A stretch of DNA of 64,000 nt, taken from the NCBI GenBank assembly GCA_011390955.1, contig JAABRM010000024.1, positions 33,736-97,735 of the forward strand, written 5' to 3'. A model generated the notes under the pieces. The model was not told the origin of the DNA. It did not search any database and worked only from the letters and a program-made list of their open reading frames with translations. The position numbers and the translations under genes are program-made. Of this stretch, positions 26,683 to 35,821 are shown piece after piece. Source of the DNA: Oscillatoriales cyanobacterium. GTDB taxonomy: Bacteria; Cyanobacteriota; Cyanobacteriia; Cyanobacteriales; Laspinemataceae. Within the stretch, counting starts at the first letter, position 1, and each line of letters begins with the position of its first letter.

Positions 26683-28116
26683 ATGAGTGGCGATCGCCTA
26701 TATGCCCCTAGTCTATATTTATATACTTTTGCCTTAAAAGACCAGGGCAAAAACACAGCAGAACAGCCGATTTATCAGTACGGTGCAGAATTGTTAAAAC
26801 AATTTCAATCACCGGCAGTACATAGGGCTGACAAACCGGAAGTAATGGCGACAAATTCGGCTAATATGCTGCGTTTTTCATTAGAGATGACTCCCCAAGA
26901 GAGTGAAAATCGCTTTTCTCAAAAAATTAAATTTGGAGAAAAAAATTATCCGTTTTGGGGATATGTGGCTGGTCAAGAAATTGACGATAATTGTAGTCTG
27001 TGGGTTAATCTGCATATTCCCGAACGAGAAGCTGGTTCGGGCAGTTTCCTAGAAGTACCCCTAGAATTATTGACGGCGTTTAATCAAAAATATCGGCTGA
27101 TATTAGCAACAGATAATGACTTAGAAGTAAATAAAATTTTCGGTCAAACCTTATTGTTAACCTTGGGGTTGACTCCCGATCAAAAACTCAAGGCAAAAAC
27201 TGACCAAAAATATTTAAAAAATTTAAGCGATCGCGCCTTAAATGCCCTTTTAAGCCAAACTAAAATTAAACCACCATTTAATCAAGAGGGTAAACTCCTA
27301 GGTTATCCCATTTTTGAATATGGTTTCACTTCAAATGTTGCCACAGTTTCCCATATTCTAATTTGGTTTGTCCCAGATCGATCGACGGAACAAATTTATC
27401 AAAACTGTCAGAAAGAATTTTTTCAGTTATTTTGCGATCGCCATCAAATTGTCGCGGTAGGAGTGGCAAGGGAAATGCAGGATGATTTAATCGCTGAAGC
27501 TAATCATAACATTCAGCATTTACTTGAAGAACTGGCAAATATTTACCAAAAAAATAACAGCTTAATTCAGATTATAAAACCACTAGAAAATCACCTTAAA
27601 CATATCCCAAAATTAGCTTTACAGTATGCCGAATTATTGCTAAAATTAGAAAATGGGCAGCAAGCGATCGCCTTTAGCAGCGATCGATATCAGCAAACCT
27701 TGCATCAACTAGAATCATTGGGAATTAAAGATGAATTATCTCTATTTTTTTTATCTCGTTTCATCACACAAGCCGCCGAAAATAAGCAAAAAAAGATTCA
27801 AGGCAATATCAACAAAATTCAAGAATGGCAAATATTACTAAATCAAGGCATAATTTCCATGCAGTGCTTAATAGAATTAGGCCAAATCCAGCGAGAAAAG
27901 CGATTAATAACTCAACTAAAAGCCTTAGCCGCTGGGTTAGGAATGGCAGGAATCATAGCTGCCAGTCTTCCCTATATTTTCATCCCAGATGAAAATTTAA
28001 TTATACCATTAATCAATCTAGCCGTAAATCCATTTTTTGCCAGCGTTATCTTGAGTTTAACAATGGGTTTTAGCACATATTTTACCGTTTGTAAATATTT
28101 AAATAAAACCCAATAA
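26683..28116 (+). CDS. Unrecognised 477-residue protein with C-terminal membrane anchor
   Basis: I cannot assign a family. The first 270 residues look globular (LYAPSLYLYTFALKD, WVNLHIPEREAGSGSFLEVPLELL, a region rich in alternating strands). About 280-420 is helical and may form a coiled coil (EANHNIQHLLEELANIYQKN). The last 60 residues hold two hydrophobic helices (LAAGLGMAGIIAASLPYIFI and NPFFASVILSLTMGFSTYFTV). The start ATG follows GGGAG. The layout, a soluble domain plus a two-helix C-terminal hairpin, resembles membrane-tethered effectors. Its position next to an ATPase/TOPRIM-like pair is suggestive, but repeats separate them. Confidence 0.6.
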   Translation: MSGDRLYAPSLYLYTFALKDQGKNTAEQPIYQYGAELLKQFQSPAVHRADKPEVMATNSANMLRFSLEMTPQESENRFSQKIKFGEKNYPFWGYVAGQEIDDNCSLWVNLHIPEREAGSGSFLEVPLELLTAFNQKYRLILATDNDLEVNKIFGQTLLLTLGLTPDQKLKAKTDQKYLKNLSDRALNALLSQTKIKPPFNQEGKLLGYPIFEYGFTSNVATVSHILIWFVPDRSTEQIYQNCQKEFFQLFCDRHQIVAVGVAREMQDDLIAEANHNIQHLLEELANIYQKNNSLIQIIKPLENHLKHIPKLALQYAELLLKLENGQQAIAFSSDRYQQTLHQLESLGIKDELSLFFLSRFITQAAENKQKKIQGNINKIQEWQILLNQGIISMQCLIELGQIQREKRLITQLKALAAGLGMAGIIAASLPYIFIPDENLIIPLINLAVNPFFASVILSLTMGFSTYFTVCKYLNKTQ

Positions 28117-28180
28117 ATATAAATAAATAATGCAATAAATCAGAGTAAGTTATAGAGCAGGTTATAGAAGCGATCGCGCA

Positions 28181-28241
28181 GGATTTTTTTTGGGCTGAAA
28201 AAATTCAACAACCAGGGGAACGCCCCAAAAGAAAAAAATCC
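28181..28241 (+). terminator. Hairpin after the 477-residue gene
   Basis: GGATTTTTTTTGGGC at 28181 pairs imperfectly with GCCCCAAAAGAAAAAAATCC at 28222-28241. A long, A/T-flanked stem of this kind about 65 bp after the stop is a likely terminator. Confidence 0.45.
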
Positions 28242-28377
28242 TAACTAAAAAATAAAAAAAACTTATTGCCATTCTCATAATTTAGAGGTTTGAATCGCGG
28301 ATAATAAACAGAGGGCTGGAATTGAGGTATGCTAAAAACACCGCTCAAAAATCCTGCTTTTGACGAACCTAAAGGCA

Positions 28378-28412
28378 AAAAAACGGTCAAGTTAAATGCT
28401 TAACCGTTTTTC
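28378..28412 (+). promoter_or_regulatory. Hairpin that contains the first ATG of the GHL10 gene
   Basis: AAAACGGT (28380-28387) pairs with ACCGTTTT (28403-28410) and an inner AAG/CTT extends the stem; a T-run follows. The ATG at 28396 lies in its loop. It could be an attenuator or simply a terminator of upstream transcription, in which case translation starts later. Confidence 0.45.
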
Positions 28413-30069
28413 CGGCTCAGTTTTCCAGGCCTGGGAAGAAGTAAACGATCTATATATGATGTCCTCCTCTAACACTAATCACAATATGTCTAATGGTCTG
28501 ACATTGTTTTCGCAAAATGTCACCGGGAAACCAATCACTCGAATGAGTTCGCATTCGCGGTCTTTTTCCTGGCTCAAGATGACTCCCGCTTTAATTACGG
28601 CTTTCCTGACGGCCATCATCAGTCCGATGCTGCCGATTTCCGAAGCGCAAGCAGTGATGCGGGCTACTTGTCAACTGTCCGCAGACGAGGTGGCGAAAAA
28701 AGATGACTTACGCCAAGGAGCGATCGCTGGAGATCAAACGGCGCAAGCAGAATACGAAGCACTCTTACAAGAACAAGCACAGCGCTTAAACACTTGTCGC
28801 AGCCAAAACTGGCCGAAAAATCAAGCAATTTGGGTGCGGCTATACCCTTGCGATGCCCGACCGGGAAAACTGGACGCCCTTTTAGATCGAATTGTCAGCA
28901 AAGGATACAACCAAGTCTATGTGGAAACATTCTACGATGGTCGAGTCTTACTGCCTATGGCTGACAACCCCACCGCTTGGCCTTCGGCGATTAGAACTCC
29001 TGGGTTGGAAAATCGGGATCTCTTGGCAGAAGTAATTCAAAAAGGTCGCCAGCGGGGTCTCAAAGTGTATGCGTGGCACTTCACCATGAACTTTGGCCAC
29101 AGTTATGCCCAAACCCCAGAGCGGGAAGCTGCTTTAGCCAAAAATGGTCGGGGACAAAACACGATGAATATCCGGCAGGAATTGGGGCTGCACGCTGATG
29201 CAGAATCTCAAGAGGGTCATGTTTTTGTCGATCCATATAGTCCTCAAGCCCGAAAAGACTATAGTGTGATGATTTCGGAAGTCCTCAAGCGGCAACCCGA
29301 TGGAATGTTGTTTGACTACGTGCGTTATATGCGCGGGGTGGGGCCAGCTTCGGTGGTCAGCAACGTTGACCAACTGTGGATTTACTCCCAGGCTTCGCGA
29401 GAAACTCTCTATCAACGAGCCTTGAACCAAAAAGGGCGAGAGATGATTCGCCGATTTGTGGCCAATGGCCGAATTACGGCCCAGGATATTGCAGAAATTA
29501 ATCAACAGCATCCCACTGAGGGCGAACCCCTGTGGCAAGGGCGATCGGTCGTTGCCACCAAAACCGTGGCTACCCCAGAACAGCTTCAACCTCAGTTGCA
29601 ATGGGAACTGTGGTATCTGAGTGTAGCCCATGCGGTGCAAGGGATTTTGGATTTTGTGGCTTTAGCGATCGAGCCGATCGAAGCCCAGGGAATTCCTGCT
29701 GGGGCGGTGTTTTTCCCAGGGGGCAACCGTCCAGTGGGAGAACGCGGGTATGATTCCCGGTTACAGCCTTGGGATAGATTTCCTGCCAGTATGGAGTTCC
29801 ATCCGATGGCTTATGCCAATTGTGGGAAAACCCACTGTATTGTGGAGGAAGTCGAGCGCGTGATTTCGATGGCGTCCCCACAAACGAGAATTATTCCCGC
29901 GTTGGCAGGAGATTGGGGTAAGTCGATTAAGGAGCGTCCCAGTTTAGAGGCCCAGATGGATGATATCTACCGTCGATTGGGTAATCGAATTGATTCGGTG
30001 AGCCATTTTGCTTATGCATGGCAAGAACCAGAGTCCGATCGCGATCGCAAATTCTGTACGGCAGATTAG
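28396..30069 (+). CDS. Family 10-like glycosyl hydrolase (GHL10), exported
   Basis: A protein of up to 557 residues. The N-terminal 45 residues are Ser/Asn-rich and unlikely to be structured; a signal segment (LKMTPALITAFLTAIISPML then PISEAQA) ends near residue 83, so the ATG at 28543 is a likely alternative start, since the first ATG lies inside a hairpin loop. The GHL10 (DUF187-related) barrel runs from about 135 (QAIWVRLYPCDARPGKLDALL) through VETFYDGRVLLP, GLKVYAWHFTMNFGHSYA and MLFDYVRYMRG to the C-terminus. Such proteins are predicted to act on cell-wall or extracellular polysaccharide. A TATCAATTA heptamer array follows, shared with a convergent gene. Confidence 0.82.
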   Translation: MLNRFSGSVFQAWEEVNDLYMMSSSNTNHNMSNGLTLFSQNVTGKPITRMSSHSRSFSWLKMTPALITAFLTAIISPMLPISEAQAVMRATCQLSADEVAKKDDLRQGAIAGDQTAQAEYEALLQEQAQRLNTCRSQNWPKNQAIWVRLYPCDARPGKLDALLDRIVSKGYNQVYVETFYDGRVLLPMADNPTAWPSAIRTPGLENRDLLAEVIQKGRQRGLKVYAWHFTMNFGHSYAQTPEREAALAKNGRGQNTMNIRQELGLHADAESQEGHVFVDPYSPQARKDYSVMISEVLKRQPDGMLFDYVRYMRGVGPASVVSNVDQLWIYSQASRETLYQRALNQKGREMIRRFVANGRITAQDIAEINQQHPTEGEPLWQGRSVVATKTVATPEQLQPQLQWELWYLSVAHAVQGILDFVALAIEPIEAQGIPAGAVFFPGGNRPVGERGYDSRLQPWDRFPASMEFHPMAYANCGKTHCIVEEVERVISMASPQTRIIPALAGDWGKSIKERPSLEAQMDDIYRRLGNRIDSVSHFAYAWQEPESDRDRKFCTAD

Positions 30070-30119
30070 TTACTTGTTCTTTTTCCCGTAACTCTTGTGC
30101 GGGGGCTTTTGGGGTGTAG

Positions 30120-30215
30120 GGAATAATTGATAATTGATAATTGATAATTGATAATTGATAATTGATAATTTTTTTAATTGTCAATTATCAATTGTTAATT
30201 GTCAATTGTTAATTT
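30120..30215. repeat. AATTGAT heptamer array, inverted halves
   Basis: Six to seven head-to-tail GATAATT units are followed by a T-run and then by the inverse units (AATTGTCAATTATCAATT). The two halves can fold into one long hairpin. It lies between the convergent GHL10 and WD40 genes and could terminate transcription in both directions. Sister arrays are at 37505-37600 and 59888-59973. Confidence 0.9.
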
Positions 30216-30269
30216 TTCCGATGGCGACCGATGGCGGCTCCACACCCCCTTCCCTTAACCAATGACAAA

Positions 30270-33200
30270 TTAAATTACCGCTTCCAAAGCTCGTTTAAAT
30301 GCTGCCGCTTTTTTAAAGTGAATATGGGGGCGATCGACCAAGGCTAAATCAATTAATTCTGCCAGGGCTTTGGGAATATGGGGATGGCGATCGCGAATAG
30401 GAATTGGTTCGGTTTGTAACACCACCAACCAAGGATCTCGGCCAGTAAAATCACGAGCAAATCGACCTGTGAGCATAAAATATAAGCTGGCCGCTGCCGC
30501 CCAAATATCCAAATCCGTCTGCATATATTTAATATCAAAAACCTGTTGACGGCACATAAAAACCGGACGATTAGCCTGCTCTCCGGTCATAGTTAGACCA
30601 CTCAATCCCGCCAAATCAAAAGCTTTATCTAAAGCATAATCTCCCAGCTTAACTAATGCCGAATTACCGTTAATTTTATCAGCAAATTTATCAGCAAAAA
30701 ATATATTAGATGGTTTTAAATTGCCATGAACAAAACCATGATTTGGCTGCCATATATTGCAAGATTTAGCATCAGTAATTTCTAGATGATGAGCATAGTC
30801 AAACCCGTTGAGCAATTGCAAAATAATTCCCAGGGATTCATCAATCGATAAACAATTTCCTTGTTGCTGCATCACCTTAGCCACCGTACCGCCCTGACAA
30901 TATTCTAAAGTTAAAAAGAAGCGATCGCCCCAGTAACCATAATCGTAAAGTTGGACAATATTGGGGTGATGTAATGCTTTCAGATATTCTAAATCCTGCT
31001 GAAAAATAGCGATCGCTTCTGGAGTAAAAGCACCTTGAGGCCGCATTACTTTTAAAGCCAAAAGTTTGCCAGTTTCATCATGGCGAACCGAATACACTTG
31101 GCTAACTCGTCCCTGACCCAAAAATTTCAGAGTTGTATAACCTTTTACTACCGGAAGTGTCGCCGAATTAGCGGATTCTCCTGGAGCCAAACCACCCCCT
31201 AGAGAAGATGACAAACCTAACCCTGGCTGCGGGTCGGGACAATCAATCTGAACTCGCAACGGAGTATAACCGAGTTTAATTTGATCTCCTTGGCTCAGAT
31301 CGCGCTCAAGTTCTGTAGTTTTTTGCGCCCCTTTACCGATAATTTTGCCATTAACAAACGTGCCATTTCTACTACTTAAATCGCGAACCCGAATAGCCGG
31401 AGGATTAATATCTAACAAACAGTGATACCGAGAAATTGTTTGATGACTGGGGTCATTCGGCATTTGGGGATAACAATCTTTTCCCCGACCAATCACACAA
31501 GTAGTGCGGGAAGTAAACTGAAATTTTCGTCCTTTGAGTGGGCCTGACTCCAAAGTCAGGGTAACGGTGGGCAGGGGTAGGTTTTGGGCAGCGGGGGGAC
31601 CCGCCATCGGCCCGCCATCGGCTTCCGGGACCCGCCGTCGGCCCGCCGTCGGCCCGCCGTCGGCCTGCCGTCGGCTTTTCTCCCCTGCTCCTCCGCTGAT
31701 GGCGGGCTCCTCCGCTCCTCCGCTGATGGCGGGCTCCGCTGGTTCCTGGTTCTCAGGGGCATAAAAAGTTAATTGAGTGCCTTCCTCTTCTGACTCGTCG
31801 GGAACCTCAGAAATAAACGGAGATAACCATTGCCAATTCGCCGCCATTGTTTCTAACTGACTTTTGACCCCCTCTGGTTCCAGCCAGCCGTATCCAGCAC
31901 AAGCCAGAGTTTGTAATAACTGGTCAAAATTGGCCTCATTCCAAGTGGGAATATCGCTGGCAATATTGCTGGCAATATTGCTGGCAATATCGCCCCGTTG
32001 ACTGTTGTCTGTGGACGTTTCTGCCCCCTGCACCAGCGCCCCTGGGAACGAGGAGAACTCTGGGTCCTCCTTCCCTTGACTATGTAGCATCAGAAAAACT
32101 TCTAGGAATGGTCGGGCGGCGTCATCCCAGGGCAACGTCTGACGATCTTCGAGTTCCCAGTCAAGAGACCAAAGTTTCAGCATCATAGCGCCGCCAAAAA
32201 GAGCATAGCTGCCATCGGCACTCAAAGACACCGCATTTACGGTTCCGGTCATGCCCATAAAAGTATGCAAGCAAAGAAACCGGGTTTTTTCCGAGAATTT
32301 GGGATCTGGGGCAGAGTCGTCGCCGAAACCCGGTTGCAGGTTCCAAATTTTTACCGTTCGATCCCGACTGCCAGAGAGGGCATACCGACCATCCGGGGTT
32401 AAACAAACCGAAGTGACTTCATCGGTATGTGCTACAAGGGTCTGAACGCATTTCGTTTCATGGAGTTGCCACAATTTCAGAGTTTTATCAGCACTGCCAG
32501 AGAGGGCTAATGCACCATCGGCACTAATGCAAACGGAAGTGACACTTGCTTGATGTCCTTTGAAGGTATGCAGACACTTTGGCTCCCGGATCTGCCAAAT
32601 TTTCAAGGTAGTATCCGTGCTGCCAGACAGGACATAACGACCATCGGGACTGGGATACACCGAAGTTACGGCACCGTAATGTCCTTTGAAGGTATAAAGG
32701 CATTTTCCGGTGGCCATGTCCCAAAATTTGATGGTGCGATCGCCACTGCCGGAAATAATATAATTCTCATCGGCACTAAAACACACGGATGTCACCGCAT
32801 CTTGGTGTCCGGTCAGGGTCAAAACACATAAACCTGTAGCAACTGCCCAGAGTTTCACCGTTTTATCGGCACTGCCAGAAAGAACTAATGAACTATGGGA
32901 ATTTAGACAAACCGAGAGGATCCGATCTGTATGGCCTTTGAAGGTGCGTAAACTGCGACCACTGCCCAGCAGCCAAAGCTGAAAAGTTTGGTCTAAAGTG
33001 CCGCACGAAAGAGCATAACGACCGTCCTGACTTAACGCAACAGCAGTAATTACGCTCGTAACTTCCGCCAGATCGATCCCCAAAACAGGGGCAATAAATG
33101 CCTTTTTCGGCAAAGCAACATAGAGTTGTCTCCAGGCGGAAAAATACTTGCCATCCCGGTTAGTCCCCGGTATTGCCTCCGGTATTGTCCCATGCGAACC

Positions 33201-35612
33201 TGGGGCAACAGCCCCTTTCACGAGGCGCCCTCTCAAAAGGCGAATTTGTTCCGCCGCCGCGATATAGTTTCGTTGATTAATTAAAGTCTTCACCCGTGGT
33301 ATTTCCGTGGTGTTAGCGGGTTCAGGGGATGTTTCGGATCTTTGCCCCGGTTCGTCCAAGTCCAGAACGCTGGCACTGCTTTGACCGGGACACAGACGCA
33401 TTGGGGCTTGATATGGGGGATCTGGGGGGCGAACTGACCACAGCTTGAGGGTATCGTCCATACTGCCAGACAGGGCTAATGTGTCATCAGGACTTAAGCA
33501 GATGGAAGTCACTGCACTGGTATGGCCTTCAAAAGTACGCCAGCAGCGTCCGGTGGATAACTGCCATAATTTTATGGTGTGGTCAGAACTGCCAGATAGA
33601 GCATAATTGCGATCGGTCGTTAAACAAACCGAAGTAACTTCACTGGTGTGACCGGACAAGGTTTGCAAACAGTTTCCGGTGGATAACTGCCATAACTTTA
33701 AGGTATGGTCAGAACTGCCAGATAAGGCATAGTTGCCATCGGCACTCAAATAAACCGAAGTCACCTCTCTTTGATGACCTTGCAGGGTTTGAATACAATT
33801 GCCGGTGTGGATATCCCATAGTTTAATGGTTTTATCTAAGCTACCGGAGAGGGCATATTTACCATCGCGACTTAAGACTAAGGAGAAAATGTCTCCTTTA
33901 TGTCCGGCAAAACTCCGCAAACATTCTCCGGTATGAATTTGCCATAAATCAAACCGATCGCTGCTACCGGAGAGGGCATAAACTCCATCAAAACTCAGAC
34001 TGATGGTAAATATCTCGTTGGCATGGGGTTGAAAACTGCGGAGGCAAGTCCCAGCTTCCACATCCCAGAGTTTTAAGGTGCGATCCCAACTGGCAGAAAT
34101 CGCGTATTTGCCATCACCGCTGATGCAGACACATTTCACTTCTTGGGTATGACCGCTAAAGGTGCGGAGACATTCTCCCGTTTGAACGTCCCACAGTTTA
34201 AAGGTATTGCGATCGCTGCCCGATAAGACATAGCGACCATCGCCACTAAAACAAACGGATTTGACTAAATTAGTGTGGTCTTCAAAGGTGCGAATCAATC
34301 CCATTCCATGAGGCGATCGCCCTTGAGCAATTCCCAGGGCGGCTTGAATTATGGCGCGATCGCGCCACAGTGGGGAGATTTTTTCCAGTAGTTTCAGGGC
34401 ACGAGGACCATCGTCTCTTTCCAAGTGGACTAAACTCAACAGATAATCGACTAATGAATCCCTCGTGGGGAAACGATGTAATTTTTCCAGCTTGCTGACC
34501 AAAGCTCGATCGCTAATTCGACCGCTGCGCCAAAGGACTAAACCCCGGTTATAAATCGATTCCCCATGAAATGGCTGGATTTCCAAGGCCTGCTCCCACA
34601 GTTGCAAGGCGATCGCTTTTGCGCCCAAATCCAGACAGGATAAAGCTTTATTATTCAGATTGTCGGGAGTTTCTTTTCTATAGTTAGGTTGTTTTCTGGG
34701 ATAGGGAACACCGACAGTATGGGCGTAAATTTTGGCCAACTCCGAGGCGATTTCGGCGAGGGTGGGGCGATCGCTGGGATTTTTGCGGAAACAGCGGCGC
34801 AGCAACCAATTGACCTCTCCGGGCATAGGCGGCACTTCTGCGGAAACCGCCAGAGTTTGTTGATAATCTTGATAATTCTTCAAAGCTTGGGCAGCGGAAG
34901 TTCCCCCAGACCAGGTTCGCTGACCTTGAAACAGTTCTAATACTAATAGCCCCCAACTCCAACTATCGGTACTTGGGGTTAAGGGTTGTAACTTCGCCTG
35001 TTCCGGGGAACAATACGCAGAAGTCATCCCCTCCTGGACGGCCAGATCCCCATCAGCATTAGCTGAATCCGATTCTTGAGTCACCATTGACCCCCCGTAA
35101 ATCATCCCCAAATTAGTCAGCTTAACCACACCATCAGCACTCAACAGCAAATTCGCGGGGCAAACATCTTGGTGGATTGCCCCATTTTCGTGGATATAAT
35201 GGAGTCCCCAGGCGGACTGAATGGCAATATCGAGAATGCGTCCTAGGTTTTGGGCGCTGGGTTCTTGGTATAAGTGGCCTTGTCTAATCGCGTCATGCAA
35301 AGTGTCCCCCACGACAAACTCGGTAAACACCAGACAAGTACGTTCCAGCGATCGCACATAATAGCAAGTAACCAAATGAGGATGCATTCCCAAATCCACC
35401 CAGACCTTAACTTGAGCCTCAAAATTTTCCGGTCCGCCAAGGAGTTGGACAATTTTTGGCTGAGGGACTTGCACCAATAGCTCGGTATTCCAACCTAAAT
35501 GTCGGACTTTATAAAGAGTGGCCACGCTACTGTCACCGAGTGTTTCCAGAACTTGATATAAATCCAGGAAAACATCTCCCACTTGCCAGTTTTTGGAAAT
35601 CTGTATTTGCAT
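30270..35612 (-). CDS. Double-pseudokinase / twin WD40 propeller / FHA signalling scaffold
   Basis: A 1780-residue cytoplasmic protein. Order: kinase-like domain (about 12-295), helical/TPR-like stretch (about 315-400), WD40 propeller of seven blades (about 440-740), linker, second propeller of seven blades (about 870-1175), low-complexity linker, FHA domain (about 1405-1490, with SRYHCLLD and SSRNGTFVNG), second kinase domain (about 1520-1780). The first kinase lacks the catalytic triad: HRDLKPEN reads HQDVCPAN, DFG reads NLG, and the ATP-site Lys is missing. The second keeps LGQGRVSQV and ALKVM but has HGNLKPSN, with Asn for the catalytic Asp. Both are therefore probably inactive. Blades repeat the DGxYALSGSxDxTLKLW pattern. 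The FHA domain could bind phosphothreonine made by the neighbouring active kinase (35822-37198). Confidence 0.9.
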   Translation of the reverse strand: MQIQISKNWQVGDVFLDLYQVLETLGDSSVATLYKVRHLGWNTELLVQVPQPKIVQLLGGPENFEAQVKVWVDLGMHPHLVTCYYVRSLERTCLVFTEFVVGDTLHDAIRQGHLYQEPSAQNLGRILDIAIQSAWGLHYIHENGAIHQDVCPANLLLSADGVVKLTNLGMIYGGSMVTQESDSANADGDLAVQEGMTSAYCSPEQAKLQPLTPSTDSWSWGLLVLELFQGQRTWSGGTSAAQALKNYQDYQQTLAVSAEVPPMPGEVNWLLRRCFRKNPSDRPTLAEIASELAKIYAHTVGVPYPRKQPNYRKETPDNLNNKALSCLDLGAKAIALQLWEQALEIQPFHGESIYNRGLVLWRSGRISDRALVSKLEKLHRFPTRDSLVDYLLSLVHLERDDGPRALKLLEKISPLWRDRAIIQAALGIAQGRSPHGMGLIRTFEDHTNLVKSVCFSGDGRYVLSGSDRNTFKLWDVQTGECLRTFSGHTQEVKCVCISGDGKYAISASWDRTLKLWDVEAGTCLRSFQPHANEIFTISLSFDGVYALSGSSDRFDLWQIHTGECLRSFAGHKGDIFSLVLSRDGKYALSGSLDKTIKLWDIHTGNCIQTLQGHQREVTSVYLSADGNYALSGSSDHTLKLWQLSTGNCLQTLSGHTSEVTSVCLTTDRNYALSGSSDHTIKLWQLSTGRCWRTFEGHTSAVTSICLSPDDTLALSGSMDDTLKLWSVRPPDPPYQAPMRLCPGQSSASVLDLDEPGQRSETSPEPANTTEIPRVKTLINQRNYIAAAEQIRLLRGRLVKGAVAPGSHGTIPEAIPGTNRDGKYFSAWRQLYVALPKKAFIAPVLGIDLAEVTSVITAVALSQDGRYALSCGTLDQTFQLWLLGSGRSLRTFKGHTDRILSVCLNSHSSLVLSGSADKTVKLWAVATGLCVLTLTGHQDAVTSVCFSADENYIISGSGDRTIKFWDMATGKCLYTFKGHYGAVTSVYPSPDGRYVLSGSTDTTLKIWQIREPKCLHTFKGHQASVTSVCISADGALALSGSADKTLKLWQLHETKCVQTLVAHTDEVTSVCLTPDGRYALSGSRDRTVKIWNLQPGFGDDSAPDPKFSEKTRFLCLHTFMGMTGTVNAVSLSADGSYALFGGAMMLKLWSLDWELEDRQTLPWDDAARPFLEVFLMLHSQGKEDPEFSSFPGALVQGAETSTDNSQRGDIASNIASNIASDIPTWNEANFDQLLQTLACAGYGWLEPEGVKSQLETMAANWQWLSPFISEVPDESEEEGTQLTFYAPENQEPAEPAISGGAEEPAISGGAGEKSRRQADGGPTAGRRRVPEADGGPMAGPPAAQNLPLPTVTLTLESGPLKGRKFQFTSRTTCVIGRGKDCYPQMPNDPSHQTISRYHCLLDINPPAIRVRDLSSRNGTFVNGKIIGKGAQKTTELERDLSQGDQIKLGYTPLRVQIDCPDPQPGLGLSSSLGGGLAPGESANSATLPVVKGYTTLKFLGQGRVSQVYSVRHDETGKLLALKVMRPQGAFTPEAIAIFQQDLEYLKALHHPNIVQLYDYGYWGDRFFLTLEYCQGGTVAKVMQQQGNCLSIDESLGIILQLLNGFDYAHHLEITDAKSCNIWQPNHGFVHGNLKPSNIFFADKFADKINGNSALVKLGDYALDKAFDLAGLSGLTMTGEQANRPVFMCRQQVFDIKYMQTDLDIWAAAASLYFMLTGRFARDFTGRDPWLVVLQTEPIPIRDRHPHIPKALAELIDLALVDRPHIHFKKAAAFKRALEAVI
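31565..31735. repeat. GCCGTCGGCCC / GCTGATGGCGGGCTCC repeats inside the WD40-FHA gene
   Basis: Tandem units (CCCGCCATCGG, CCCGCCGTCGG, CTCCGCTGATGGCGGG) occupy about 170 bp of coding sequence and translate into Gly/Ala/Arg/Pro-rich linker (AISGGA, ADGGP, AGRRR) without breaking the frame. Related words occur in intergenic DNA at 30221-30240 and 59864-59875. Confidence 0.85.
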
Positions 35613-35821
35613 AGTCCCCCATCCCTAAATTTAGATGCTTACCTGTTAATATTAATTCTGACTTTCTCCGCTCTCCTCTTAGAGTTTTATAGTCAGATAA
35701 TTTTGAGATAAATATATTTTATCTACCGTATTTTTAGCTTAGATTCTAATATGTTTTACCGGGAAAAACCTGTTTATGAACCCTTGAGATTAAGCCGAAC
35801 TTGGAGAGCAGATAAATCAAA

